Source of the DNA: Chitinophaga pinensis
GTDB lineage: Bacteria; Bacteroidota; Bacteroidia; Flavobacteriales_D; Crocinitomicaceae
NCBI GenBank assembly: GCA_943324565.2
Contig: CALPMC020000006.1
Span: 1-51,257, forward strand
Length of the DNA: 51,257 nt
Direction of reading: 5' to 3'
Shown here: piece by piece, positions 35,810 to 44,715 of the stretch
Layout: the number at the start of each line of letters is the position of its first letter
Numbering within the stretch: the stretch's first letter is position 1
The notes under the pieces: generated by a model
What the model was told of the DNA's origin: nothing
Databases searched by the model: none
Seen by the model: only the letters and a program-made list of their open reading frames with translations
Program-made: the position numbers and the translations under genes

Positions 35810-37504
35810 ATGCGAAAGCTTCTATTTTTCTTTCTTTTTTTTCTTTATTCCTATTCAGCTAAAACTCAGATTGTTTTTTGTGAAAATAGTTTGCATTCTC
35901 CTTTAGGAATCCCACTTGAATTGAGTGCAACCTTTGGCGATATTCGCCCGAATCATTTTCATATGGGGTTGGATTTTCGCACTAATGGGAGGGAAGGTAT
36001 TCCAATTCACGCTATAAATGAAGGATTTATTTCGCGTATTAGAATTTCTCCCAGTGGTTACGGCAAGGTTATTTATGTCGATCACCCAAACGGTACAACT
36101 TCTGTTTATGCACATTGTTCCTTTTTTTCAAAAACAATTAACGATTTCATTAAACCAATTCAATATAAATCATTTTTGAATGAGTTAGATATTCTTTTGA
36201 CTAAAAATCAAATCCTTGTAAAGAAAGGTGAATTGATTGCTTATTCTGGTAATAGTGGAAATTCAACTGGTCCTCATTTACATTTTGAAATTCGTGACAC
36301 AAAAACTGAAATTGCAATGAATCCTTTAAAATTCGGATTTGCTGTCAAAGATACTTTACCTCCAATAATGACGGCATTTAAATTATATGCAATTGATGAA
36401 AATGGCTATTTAATTCCTGGAAAATCAAAATTGATCAAAGTTGAAAAATCGAAAAAAGGTGTCATTAATCAAAATCAGTTAATTATTCTACCACCTGATT
36501 TTTTACCTACAAATTCTAGTTTAGCTGTTGCCGTATGCGGTTCAGATCCGATCGGTAAAAATGGAACTTCTTTTGGTTTATACGAAAATCTATTGTTTAA
36601 AAATGGAGATACTGTTTTTCAATCTAAAGTGAATCGAATTTCGTTTGAAGATGCGCGCTATGTCAATAATCACATTGACTTTAACGAATATAAAGCAAGT
36701 AATAAGAAATTCCAGAAATTGTTTCGAACTAAATTCAATCCCTTAGAGATTTATGAAATAGAAGATATTGGCGCCATCTCAATGAAAATAAAGGATACTT
36801 CAAAAATGAAAATTGTTCTAAAAGATATAAATAAAAATTCTTTCATTTATAATTTTCAAGTGCTTATTAATGCTGAAAACCCAATAAAATCAAAACCGTT
36901 TTTCAATCTAACGGATTATTTTGTTCCAGATTCTAGTTATCATTTTAAAGGTTCGAAAATTGAATTTGAAATTCCAAAATTTACTTTTTATGAGCCTGTA
37001 AAAAAGAATGTGAATTTGGAAAAAATGACACTGGGAGAAGCAGTAACACCTATCCAAAAAGCAATTAAAGTAAGTCTAAATTCATTGCCTAATTTCCCAA
37101 TCGAAAAACAATACATCAATGTAAATTCAGCAGGTAATCATCCTTTAAGTACAAAGGCAGAAAATAATAAATTAGTGGCGGAATCCAAGTTTTTAGGAAG
37201 TTTTTCAGTTAAGATTGACACGATTTCACCAACTGTATCTATCTCCAACTTTAAGGAAAATGACACTTTGATTGTTAAAGAAAAACTGACTTGGAAAATT
37301 TCAGATGCGCAAACTGGAATAAAAGAATACCATCTTTTTGTTGAAGGAAAATGGCACCCGATTGAATTTGATTTGAAAAATAATCTATTGATTTTTAGAC
37401 GGAATTCGAGTTTTCGGTCTGAACAAAATCTTGAATTAATGGTAACTGATTTTTGTGGAAATACAACATTTTGGTGCGCCACTTTGTGTTTGAGCGAACT
37501 TTAG
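35810..37504 (+). CDS. Secreted M23-family metallopeptidase
   Basis: This 564-aa protein has a signal peptide (MRKLLFFFLFFLYSYSAKTQ). A LytM/M23 domain follows at about 25-180 with the Zn ligands of NHFHMGLDF (H and D) and the HLHFE pair near 155-159 after GNSGNSTGPHLHFE. Around 380 residues of beta-rich sequence without a recognised family follow. It likely trims peptidoglycan in the periplasm or helps control division or envelope growth. It is divergent from the zapA operon. An open frame extends upstream to 35699 but overlaps the opposing gene and promoter, so ATG 35810 before the signal peptide is chosen. Confidence 0.9.
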   Translation: MRKLLFFFLFFLYSYSAKTQIVFCENSLHSPLGIPLELSATFGDIRPNHFHMGLDFRTNGREGIPIHAINEGFISRIRISPSGYGKVIYVDHPNGTTSVYAHCSFFSKTINDFIKPIQYKSFLNELDILLTKNQILVKKGELIAYSGNSGNSTGPHLHFEIRDTKTEIAMNPLKFGFAVKDTLPPIMTAFKLYAIDENGYLIPGKSKLIKVEKSKKGVINQNQLIILPPDFLPTNSSLAVAVCGSDPIGKNGTSFGLYENLLFKNGDTVFQSKVNRISFEDARYVNNHIDFNEYKASNKKFQKLFRTKFNPLEIYEIEDIGAISMKIKDTSKMKIVLKDINKNSFIYNFQVLINAENPIKSKPFFNLTDYFVPDSSYHFKGSKIEFEIPKFTFYEPVKKNVNLEKMTLGEAVTPIQKAIKVSLNSLPNFPIEKQYINVNSAGNHPLSTKAENNKLVAESKFLGSFSVKIDTISPTVSISNFKENDTLIVKEKLTWKISDAQTGIKEYHLFVEGKWHPIEFDLKNNLLIFRRNSSFRSEQNLELMVTDFCGNTTFWCATLCLSEL

Positions 37505-37509
37505 TTTTT

Positions 37510-38178
37510 TTATTTCCCTCCACCAGTTGCGAATTCTTTTAAGTATAAAGGTGTGAAATAGGCAACATCTTCAAATTCGTTTTTATTGAATTTTTCAAAC
37601 GCCATAGCAACTTGACCAACTGCTGAAAGTTTAATCGATGCATCAAATGTAATCTTTCTGTGTTCCCATTGGCTGCTCATTTTTCCAGCACCATCACCGA
37701 AATAAACAAATGGCTCAAAGCTTTGATAGCTTGTTTCGTCTAAAATGTCAGCTGAAAGCGGCTTGATACTTTTTAATTTTGAGTCAAAAATTTCGCAATA
37801 AACTTCATTTCTTCTTGCATCTAACATTGGAACTAAAGTTGAATTTGGATATTTTTCTTTTCCTAGACATGCTAAAATTTTTAGTGTTGAAACAGAAATT
37901 AAAGGAATTGAAAGTGCAAAACACAGTCCTTTTGCTACGGACAAGCCAATTCTCAAACCAGTATAGGATCCTGGACCAGATGAAAAGGAAACTCCTGCTA
38001 ATTGATTTGGTATTAACTTATTTTTCGCTAAAATATCTTCAATGAAAACGGTCAAATATTCGCCGTGGATATAATTGTCAGCATCGTTTTCAATAAAATC
38101 TATTAATTTCCCATTTTCTGAAAGAGCAACCGAACACATTTTTGTGCAAGTTTCTATATGTAATAAAAATTGGCTCAT
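37510..38178 (-). CDS. tsaB: tRNA threonylcarbamoyladenosine protein TsaB
   Basis: This 222-aa ASKHA-fold protein has the TsaB opening ILHIETCTKMCSVALSENGK-like and GVSFSSGPGSYTGLRIGLSV near 63-82. It acts as scaffold with TsaD and TsaE for the t6A modification of ANN-decoding tRNAs, such as the two Thr tRNAs of this window. It overlaps the 3' end of the response-regulator gene by 4 bp. It converges with the M23 gene with 5 bp between stops. Confidence 0.93.
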   Translation of the reverse strand: MSQFLLHIETCTKMCSVALSENGKLIDFIENDADNYIHGEYLTVFIEDILAKNKLIPNQLAGVSFSSGPGSYTGLRIGLSVAKGLCFALSIPLISVSTLKILACLGKEKYPNSTLVPMLDARRNEVYCEIFDSKLKSIKPLSADILDETSYQSFEPFVYFGDGAGKMSSQWEHRKITFDASIKLSAVGQVAMAFEKFNKNEFEDVAYFTPLYLKEFATGGGK

Positions 38179-38864
38179 TCTTTTATTTCAAATTTAAACC
38201 CAACACCGTGAACATTAGAGATTTTAATGGTTGGTTCAAGACTTAGGTATTTTCTTAATTTCGTAATAAACACATCAAAACTTCTACCAACGAAATAGTC
38301 ATCTTGTCCCCAAACGGCATTAAGAATAACTTCTCTTGGTACCACTTGATTTTTAAATTTATATAAGACTTTTAGAATGTGGGCTTCTTTTTTAGTTAGC
38401 GTTTTGATTTCGTCTCCATTTTTAAGTGTATAGTTTTCAACGTCGAAAAGATAGACACCTAATTGTATTAGTTTTTCTTCTTCTGTTTCCACTTTAATGT
38501 TTACTCTTTTCAGTAAAGCCTTAATTCTAAGTTGCAATTCTTCAACACTAAAGGGTTTTGTCAAATAATCGTCACCACCAGAATTAAATCCTTGTACTTT
38601 ATCTTCCGTCATTGATTTGGCAGTCAGAAAAAGAATTGGAATTTCGGAGTTCATCTTACGAATGTCTTTTGCCAAAGTGAATCCATCTTTTTTGGGCATC
38701 ATCACATCGAGAATACATAAATGATAATCTTCTGAATTGAATCTTTGTAGGGCTTCCACACCATCGCAACAAAGACTAACAGCATAACCATCTGATTTCA
38801 GTTGATCAGAAATAACAAAGCCAAGATTAACATCGTCTTCGGCTAAAAGCACTTTTATTTTCAT
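38175..38864 (-). CDS. OmpR-family response regulator (RprY-like)
   Basis: This 229-aa protein has a receiver domain (1-120) with acidic pocket ED at 9-10, phospho-acceptor D53 in LCILDVMMPK, T/K signature LFLTAKS and DDYLTKPF. A winged-helix DNA-binding domain follows (about 130-229), ending with a SNVHGVGFKFE wing. It resembles RprY of Bacteroides. No histidine kinase is adjacent, so the sensor is encoded elsewhere. The stop overlaps the tsaB start by 4 bp. Confidence 0.92.
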   Translation of the reverse strand: MKIKVLLAEDDVNLGFVISDQLKSDGYAVSLCCDGVEALQRFNSEDYHLCILDVMMPKKDGFTLAKDIRKMNSEIPILFLTAKSMTEDKVQGFNSGGDDYLTKPFSVEELQLRIKALLKRVNIKVETEEEKLIQLGVYLFDVENYTLKNGDEIKTLTKKEAHILKVLYKFKNQVVPREVILNAVWGQDDYFVGRSFDVFITKLRKYLSLEPTIKISNVHGVGFKFEIKE

Positions 38865-38936
38865 ATGTATTTAGTTGTTTTTTAGTGGTCATTTGGACCG
38901 CTTAAGCAGCAACGTAGTTAATCTCCAATTAAATTC

Positions 38937-38952
38937 ATTCGCCGCCGCGAAT
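38937..38952. repeat. ATTCGC-GCGAAT palindromic box
   Basis: ATTCGC and GCGAAT flank CGCC. A closely related perfect palindrome is at 46627-46644, and a weaker one lies in the repeat near 17653. All are intergenic, which suggests a dispersed GC-rich palindrome family in this AT-rich genome. Confidence 0.5.
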
Positions 38953-38999
38953 TTATTGTAACGAATCTCGTTATGGATTATTTCAAAAAAAAAACGTTT

Positions 39000-39061
39000 A
39001 AAAACACCGAGAGCCTTGAACAATGTCCAAAGCTCCCGGCAATCAACCTAACCTACTACTG
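39000..39061 (-). ncRNA. Probable small structured RNA or attenuator before the RprY-like gene
   Basis: On the minus strand, CCGGGAGCTTTGGAC (39039-39025) pairs with GTTCAAGGCTCTCGG (39021-39007) around a 3-nt loop, giving 15 bp with three G-U wobbles, then TGTTTTT. The same pairs would be A-C mismatches on the plus strand, so the RNA is made from the minus strand. The TATATTTG element just upstream gives a start near 39061. The product is about 60 nt with an intrinsic terminator. It may stand alone or act as an attenuated leader of the regulator gene about 140 bp downstream. Confidence 0.55.
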
Positions 39062-39064
39062 TTA

Positions 39065-39072
39065 CAAATATA
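39065..39072 (-). promoter_or_regulatory. Promoter -7 element for the minus-strand small RNA
   Basis: The minus strand reads TATATTTG, matching TAnnTTTG. A TTTA lies 18 bp upstream as a possible weak -33 element. The rest of the 38865-39214 gap has no open frame. Confidence 0.5.
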
Positions 39073-39214
39073 AGGATAATTTAAAGATCATAAAGTTATT
39101 TATGATTTTTTTTTGAGGGATAATCCTTCGGTTTAATTTAAAAACACAATTCCTTTCTTATTCTTATAAGATTTGTTTAGAAAGAATTATCTTTACTTTA
39201 ATAAACGTAATTAA

Positions 39215-39883
39215 ATGGCAACAATATTAATCGTTGACGATGACGAAGACATTCGTGAAATACTCAAGTATAACCTAGAAAAAGAAAATCATACTGTTAA
39301 AACAGTAAGTGATGGTCTGAAATGTTTAGCTGAAGTTAATAAAGACAAGCCTGATTTAATCTTACTTGACGTAATGATGCCAGGAATGGATGGAATTGAA
39401 GTATGTGAGCAACTAAAGTCTTCATCTGAGAACAAAGATATTTTAATTTGTTTTCTAACAGCCCGAAGTGAAGATTATAGTCAAATCGCGGGACTCGAGT
39501 CAGGTGGCGATGATTACGTAACCAAGCCGATTAAACCAAAAGTTTTAGTCAGTAGAATCAATGCATTATTGAGAAGAAATGAAACAAGAAAAGCAGTTGA
39601 TGAAACTAACACCAACGAATTAAGAATTAATCGTGAGAAATACTTGGTGGAAAAGGACGGTAAAGAAATTCAATTTCCGAAAAAAGAATTTGAATTGTTA
39701 GCACTGTTAGTTTCTAAACCAAATTTTGTTTTTAAAAGAGAATTAATTTTAGAGAAAGTTTGGGGCACTGAAATTATTGTTGGAGACCGAACCATTGATG
39801 TCCACATTCGTAAATTGCGCGAAAAAATTGGTGACCACCATATCACAACAGTTAAAGGTGTTGGGTATAAATACAACGATTAA
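39215..39883 (+). CDS. PhoB-like response regulator
   Basis: This 222-aa protein has a receiver domain with DDD acidic pocket (residues 8-10), phospho-acceptor D52 in LILLDVMMPG, FLTARS and GGDDYVTKP segments. A winged-helix domain follows (about 130-222, DRTIDVHIRKLREKIG, then VKGVGYKY). It is OmpR/PhoB type. No histidine kinase is adjacent. It is divergent from the RprY-like regulator across the small-RNA gap. Confidence 0.93.
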   Translation: MATILIVDDDEDIREILKYNLEKENHTVKTVSDGLKCLAEVNKDKPDLILLDVMMPGMDGIEVCEQLKSSSENKDILICFLTARSEDYSQIAGLESGGDDYVTKPIKPKVLVSRINALLRRNETRKAVDETNTNELRINREKYLVEKDGKEIQFPKKEFELLALLVSKPNFVFKRELILEKVWGTEIIVGDRTIDVHIRKLREKIGDHHITTVKGVGYKYND

Positions 39884-39925
39884 TTTGGCTCATTTTTTGT
39901 CAAAGTGAAATTTAATAATCTCATT

Positions 39926-41596
39926 ATGAAATCACAATTCTACCTGTTAATTTCATTTCTCGTTTTAAACCTTTCCTTCTTTGCTCAAACAGAGGATGCT
40001 TTTGCAGGTTTGAAAACGCAGTTACAAAGTTGGGACCCAGTTAGAGGTGAATGGTTAGCAAATTCATTTCGCTCGATTTCAAAAGGTGAAGCAATTCCAG
40101 ATCGGACTTTTCCAGAAGAGTTTACTCCGTATGAATTATTGACAATGATTCCAATGGACAGAAGGAGAGAATTACTGAATATTGTTCAAACGAATAATCG
40201 GAATCCAAATCCAACAACAGTATCAAACTGGGTACTAATTGAAATGATATTAAATCATAGTCTGTGTGAGCAATTAATAGGAAGAAGTTATGGCGACCCA
40301 CATTTAAATTCCTTTGATAAAGCAACGTATTCCTTTCAAACAGTAGGTGAATTTGTTTTATCAAAATCAAATAAAGGTCATTTTGAAATTCAAACGCGAC
40401 AAAAACCACAAAGTGAAAGCTTCTCTTTGAATACCGCTGTTGCAATGAATGTTGGAGGAGACCGTTTGTGTTTTTATGGTGAAGATAAACCTGATTTTAA
40501 CAACGCTCCATTTCGTTTAGAGGGTCAACCTATTCAACTTCAAGGTAGAACTTATTTTTTACCTAGAGGGGGAACAATTCGTTTAGAAGGAAGGAATTAT
40601 ATTGTTTCTTGGCCAACAGGGGAAACAGTAATTCTTGATAGTAGAATGAGTGGACAAATGCAATTAGCAAATGTAACTGTTCAAATTTTCGCTTGTGATA
40701 GAGGAGAATTTGAAGGTTTATTGGGGAATGCTAATGGTGATTTGAATGATGATTTTAATACTAGAAACACAAATAGCTTCCGACCAGCTTATGCGTCTTT
40801 TTCTACTTTTGGCAATCCAACTTTGGCCAGAGGTTCAGAAATTGCAGAAAAAGAATATTTGGCATTTTTAGCCAAAGATTTTGCTGAGGATTGGAGAGTG
40901 AATGATTTGACAACTTTATTCGATTATGGAAATGGACGTTCACCAATTTCATACGTTGATCGTTCTTTCCCACGCGTTCATTATACTTTGAATGATTTAG
41001 ACATGGGGCGTCAAACAAATGCACGTAGTCGTTGCGAACAAATGGGAGTTACACCTGAAGAAATGCGTGGTTGCATTTTTGACAATGGCTTTTTAGATAT
41101 TACACCAAATCCTATTCCAACTCCAACTAATCCTGTCATTGGTAGAAATCTACACGACATTAAAAAACCAGCTTTTAATACGAACGATAGAACTTTTGGA
41201 GAGGGTGGAGTATTAAGTTCTTCGCCTCGTGAAACAAATCCAGATGGAACAATTAAAGATTTCAACCCGCAAATAAAAGAACCAAATCGAAATGATGGCG
41301 GAAAAGATTTCAATCCTGAAATAAAAGGTGAAAATGGAAAAGAAGGAATTCAAAGTGAGTCGAATTGTTCTGTTCCAGATAAAAAACCAGAAATAAACAC
41401 AGATTTCGAGCGCGAGAAACCAAATTCATCAACGCCAATAAAAAATGAAAAGCCTGTAATTAATTCGAAACCAATATTTTCTTCACCAGTTAATAAACCT
41501 TCAACTTCACCATCAAAACCGGCATCGACTCCATCAAAACCATCAATTTCTCCAGCTAAACCAAGCATGGGAGGAATGAAACATGGAAAGGGTTAG
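39926..41596 (+). CDS. Secreted VWFD-domain protein with a proline/lysine-rich tail
   Basis: This 556-aa protein has a signal peptide (KSQFYLLISFLVLNLSFFAQ). A von Willebrand factor type D domain follows at about 115-290: GDPHLNSFDKATYSFQTVGE near 121, then FEIQTRQKP and the end motif GLLGNANGDLNDDF near 263. This domain mediates protein binding and is best known from animals, but bacterial examples exist. The last 170 residues are low complexity, with two DFNP.IK repeats and SPSKPASTPSKP-type stretches. No T9SS sorting domain is seen. A GTG at 39905 is in frame, but ATG 39926 gives a standard signal peptide. Its stop overlaps the stop of the converging esterase gene. Confidence 0.85.
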   Translation: MKSQFYLLISFLVLNLSFFAQTEDAFAGLKTQLQSWDPVRGEWLANSFRSISKGEAIPDRTFPEEFTPYELLTMIPMDRRRELLNIVQTNNRNPNPTTVSNWVLIEMILNHSLCEQLIGRSYGDPHLNSFDKATYSFQTVGEFVLSKSNKGHFEIQTRQKPQSESFSLNTAVAMNVGGDRLCFYGEDKPDFNNAPFRLEGQPIQLQGRTYFLPRGGTIRLEGRNYIVSWPTGETVILDSRMSGQMQLANVTVQIFACDRGEFEGLLGNANGDLNDDFNTRNTNSFRPAYASFSTFGNPTLARGSEIAEKEYLAFLAKDFAEDWRVNDLTTLFDYGNGRSPISYVDRSFPRVHYTLNDLDMGRQTNARSRCEQMGVTPEEMRGCIFDNGFLDITPNPIPTPTNPVIGRNLHDIKKPAFNTNDRTFGEGGVLSSSPRETNPDGTIKDFNPQIKEPNRNDGGKDFNPEIKGENGKEGIQSESNCSVPDKKPEINTDFEREKPNSSTPIKNEKPVINSKPIFSSPVNKPSTSPSKPASTPSKPSISPAKPSMGGMKHGKG

Positions 41597-42705
41597 TACT
41601 TGATGATTTTATTGATAATAAGTTGTTTGTCGGTTGTTTCGATGTATAAAAAATAAACACCGGAAACTAAGAAATCGCTTGAAATGTTTTTTTCTGATTG
41701 AGTATTAAAATATAAGGTTTTATTATTAAGATCTTTGATTGTAATTGATTTTATGTCAATGTTTGAATTAATTTTGATTTCATTCGAAAATGGATTTGGC
41801 GATATGTTAATTTGATTTGAGTTTAATTCATTTAAATCAGCATTTGGGCATGATTTTCCATTCAAAAAATCCCAAATAACTTGAGGTGAATAAATATCCA
41901 TATTTATATTACCAACACCTCCAACGAAGGTTGAAATTCCAGGCCATTGGTGTCCACCATTTGCGATTTTGATTAATTCTAAACTACTGTTAGTACAATT
42001 GAAATACGTTTCTCTAGAAACAGTTGACAAATCCAAAAGACTAGGATTAGGTAAATCTACTGAACTTGGATTTGGGTTACAACCTAAAAATTGCTGCCAT
42101 TTCTCCATAGTTTGTGAAACGGAAACACCTGTGGTTATACTTCCCAAATAGGGTACAACAGCATCCGTTGTTCCGTGCATGTGTAAAACAGATGTTAAAT
42201 ATTTGGGATTGCAATTTGCAAAAACTGTATCGCTCATATTTCCAGAAACAGTCGCAATTGCAGCGAAACAATCATCCGATTCACAGGCCATTTTATGACT
42301 CATGAATCCACCATTTGAAAATCCACATAGATATTGTTTTTGAGGATTTGTATTGAAATTCAAACGAAAATAGGCTGTTATTTTCTCGATAAATCCTTTG
42401 TCGTCAGTACTAGAAACGGAAATATTCATATTTGCATTCCATGCGTTGTTATTACCGTCAGGGTAGCAAACAATGAAATTATTTTCTTCCGCAATTGTAT
42501 TGAAATTAGTAATCTCCATGATTCCAACAGCCGTTTGTGTTAGTCCATGTAGCACAATTAGCAAAGGTAATTCCTGAGAAGCATCCCAAGTGCTTGGTTT
42601 GTAGTAGATAAAATTGCGTAACAAGCCATCATGACTCATTGGAACAACAGTTTGAGAAAAGCTATTAAAGCAAATTAGCGAAAAGAGGAAAGGAATCAAT
42701 TTCAT
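41593..42705 (-). CDS. T9SS-exported PHB-depolymerase-like esterase
   Basis: This 370-aa alpha/beta hydrolase of the LpqC/PhaZ esterase group has a signal peptide (MKLIPFLFSLICFNSFSQ), an oxyanion-region LIVLHGLTQ and nucleophile S130 in GFSNGG. D181 lies in HGTTDAVVPY and H252 in GGHQWPG. Residues about 290-370 form a T9SS type A sorting domain (ISPNPFSNEIKI, then VSGVYFLYIETTDKQLIINK). It is therefore secreted to the surface or medium and may cut polyesters or feruloyl/acetyl esters. The natural substrate is not determined. Confidence 0.9.
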   Translation of the reverse strand: MKLIPFLFSLICFNSFSQTVVPMSHDGLLRNFIYYKPSTWDASQELPLLIVLHGLTQTAVGIMEITNFNTIAEENNFIVCYPDGNNNAWNANMNISVSSTDDKGFIEKITAYFRLNFNTNPQKQYLCGFSNGGFMSHKMACESDDCFAAIATVSGNMSDTVFANCNPKYLTSVLHMHGTTDAVVPYLGSITTGVSVSQTMEKWQQFLGCNPNPSSVDLPNPSLLDLSTVSRETYFNCTNSSLELIKIANGGHQWPGISTFVGGVGNINMDIYSPQVIWDFLNGKSCPNADLNELNSNQINISPNPFSNEIKINSNIDIKSITIKDLNNKTLYFNTQSEKNISSDFLVSGVYFLYIETTDKQLIINKIIKY

Positions 42706-42870
42706 AAATCAATATTACGAAAATTGACTCAATACATTAAGTTTTTCTAACGTTGAAAAAAACTGGAAGAAGGCTAGTTTTATGTAAATGGTTGCAAGAA
42801 CTTTGTAAACGATGCTGAATTCAAGCTACAAATGCAACTTTTGGGTTAAACAAATTGTTAATTTTACTCA

Positions 42871-43233
42871 ATGCAAATATGGAATAAAAACCTTCTAAAA
42901 ATAGCTTTGGTTTGTGTAATTATTGGAATTACAATATTAAGTTTATTGCCTCCAAAGTCTGGCATTGAATTGGGTGAACATGATAAAATCAATCATTTTA
43001 TTGCCTACACGATTTTTAGTTTGAATGCCGGAATGTTATTGGATAATTTCAGAAAACACTTAGTTATTTTACCATTATTGATACTTTATGGTTTGCTAAT
43101 GGAATATTGCCAAGGTTTCGTTCCTGGTAGAGAACCTTCTTGGTTGGATGCACTTGCGAATACAACAGGTGTAATGATTGGTTTTGTTTTAGCCTTGATT
43201 TACAGAAGATTAAATCTAAATTTATTTAAATAA
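42871..43233 (+). CDS. VanZ-family membrane protein
   Basis: This 120-aa protein has four hydrophobic segments (about 9-27, 42-58, 64-82, 94-113). It has the VanZ landmarks DKINHFIAYTIFS near 38-50, EYCQGFVPGREPSWLDALAN near 79-98 and a following glycine. Its molecular role is unknown; VanZ gave low teicoplanin resistance in enterococci, but most homologues are unrelated to resistance. It stands alone between two minus-strand units. Confidence 0.87.
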   Translation: MQIWNKNLLKIALVCVIIGITILSLLPPKSGIELGEHDKINHFIAYTIFSLNAGMLLDNFRKHLVILPLLILYGLLMEYCQGFVPGREPSWLDALANTTGVMIGFVLALIYRRLNLNLFK

Positions 43234-43299
43234 AATTGACTTTAGAAACTTTTTTATATTTTAAATTTCAAACGTTTTATCAAGAAAAGAAACTATTGT

Positions 43300-43896
43300 T
43301 CAATCTAAATTTTTAATTCCTTTTGCAATAAAAAACAATTCAGTTCCACTTCGAGGCGCAACTGAGTTATGACAAATCTCCATTTCTGTATTTTGAAAAC
43401 AAGGTGAAAAATAAGTCAAATATTCGTCTTTATTTCCACCAAAAGGCGGGCCAGATTCAAATTCACGATTAAAAAGTAAACCAACAAATTTGCCATTTGG
43501 TTTCAATATTTCACTTGCTTTTTGAACGTATTCCGCTCGTAGAATAGGGTCGATTGCACAGAAAAGTGTTTGCTCAATGATTAAATCGAATTGTTGGTTC
43601 AATTCAAAAAAATCCCCCTGAATAAGCTGTGATTCTGGAAAATCTTGAACTCTTTTTTTGAGATTTTCAAGTGGCGCTGAAGCTAAATCAATCACTTTTA
43701 CGTTTTTAAAGCCTTTTTTGAACAAGTACTCAGCTTCGTGCGCATTACCACAACCAGGGATTAAAATGCTTAAATTTTTATCTGTTAACTGATTAACATA
43801 CTCAACAATGGGTGCTGAAGCAGTCCCCAAATCCCAACCTACTTGATTATTTTCATAGCGACTCTGCCAATAAGAAGCATCCAATTTATTACTCAT
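43300..43896 (-). CDS. TPMT-family SAM-dependent methyltransferase
   Basis: This 198-aa protein opens YWQSRYENNQVGWDLGTASA, the pattern of thiopurine S-methyltransferase-type and halide/thiol methyltransferases. The SAM loop ILIPGCGNAHEA is near 43-54 and the QGDFFEL acid near 95-101. A later FCAIDP segment and GGNKDEYLTYF near 150 fit the family. Substrates are likely thiols or halides. Its ATG overlaps the preceding stop by one base. Confidence 0.88.
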   Translation of the reverse strand: MSNKLDASYWQSRYENNQVGWDLGTASAPIVEYVNQLTDKNLSILIPGCGNAHEAEYLFKKGFKNVKVIDLASAPLENLKKRVQDFPESQLIQGDFFELNQQFDLIIEQTLFCAIDPILRAEYVQKASEILKPNGKFVGLLFNREFESGPPFGGNKDEYLTYFSPCFQNTEMEICHNSVAPRSGTELFFIAKGIKNLD

Positions 43897-44261
43897 TAGG
43901 TATCTTTAAGTTGATGTTTGGTGTGAAGAAACAATTTTTTACGTTGATTGATCTCCCCTAAAAAATAGGTCTCACGTTTACTCTTAATGTAATATTTTTT
44001 GTAGAACCCGAAGGTGAGAATATTGAGCAAAGTGTGACCAAAGTTTATTTTCGGAGAATAATCACAATCAATTCTACCTAAATTATTAAATTCTTCATTC
44101 ATTTCTTCACTTAAATCTAATCGTAAAACTTCAATACGAACCTCTTCTGAACGAATATCAAATTGTTGTAAATGTCCATCGTCGAAATTTTTGATTTTCA
44201 TCAATCGATTTGCCTGAAACTCAATATCTGTAAACGCTTTGAATAATTCATTAATTGTCAT
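43896..44261 (-). CDS. Hypothetical protein preceding the methyltransferase
   Basis: I do not recognise this 121-aa protein. It has an N-terminal helical part (MTINELFKAFTDIEFQANRL), a central acidic strand region and a hydrophobic stretch FGHTLLNILTFGFYKKYYIK near 74-93 that might touch the membrane. The basic end reads RETYFLGEINQRKKLFLHTK. The one-base overlap with the methyltransferase gene suggests joint translation. Confidence 0.7.
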   Translation of the reverse strand: MTINELFKAFTDIEFQANRLMKIKNFDDGHLQQFDIRSEEVRIEVLRLDLSEEMNEEFNNLGRIDCDYSPKINFGHTLLNILTFGFYKKYYIKSKRETYFLGEINQRKKLFLHTKHQLKDT

Positions 44262-44286
44262 CTGAAAAGCCTAAATTGTAAAAGTG

Positions 44287-44294
44287 CAAAAGTA
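44287..44294 (-). promoter_or_regulatory. Promoter -7 element for the hypothetical-methyltransferase pair
   Basis: The minus strand reads TACTTTTG, matching TAnnTTTG, 25 bp before the ATG at 44261. No clear -33 element is present. Confidence 0.45.
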
Positions 44295-44639
44295 GAATTT
44301 TGTTTGAAGGAATGAGGAAAGAAATAGTGATTTATTATGATTAATAGAAACGTTGAAACCAAAAGACCCATTTTTAGTTATTTTTAGTAAATCTTCAAAA
44401 TCAAACAAACTTAATAAACAGCTTTCTTAAGTTTATTAGTAATCAGTATTTTAAACTCTATGGTTGTAGCAACGGTTTTCAACTTATAAACATTAGGTTG
44501 CGGATTTTCTATTTTATGAGATTTAACTATATTTCAATTATTCGAAACACATGGTTGGGCAAAATAACATCTTCATATAATTCCACATTTATTCAATATA
44601 ATTTCACCAATTAAATTAAATCTTAAGAATAGCAGGCAT
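44295..44639. other. Intergenic stretch without a recognisable gene
   Basis: This AT-rich stretch has no credible open frame or tRNA. Two alternative short inverted repeats (AACTTAA/TTAAGTT and AATAAAC/GTTTATT) overlap around 44409-44436. Their role is unclear. Confidence 0.4.
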
Positions 44640-44663
44640 AAAAAAACCGATATTACTACCGGT
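44640..44663 (-). terminator. Intrinsic terminator after the cyclophilin gene
   Basis: On the minus strand ACCGGTA and TATCGGT pair (7 bp, one G-U) around a 4-nt loop, followed by seven Ts. It lies 53 bp after the stop of the cyclophilin gene. Confidence 0.75.
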
Positions 44664-44715
44664 CTTATTCTTTATCTTATGATGAAAAATCACTTGAATT
44701 GATTTTCACTGTAAA

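Noticed and set aside
44295..44639. Search for an RNA gene or broken gene in the gap
   Set aside because: Only short alternative inverted repeats and no sustained frame or family-like translation were found.
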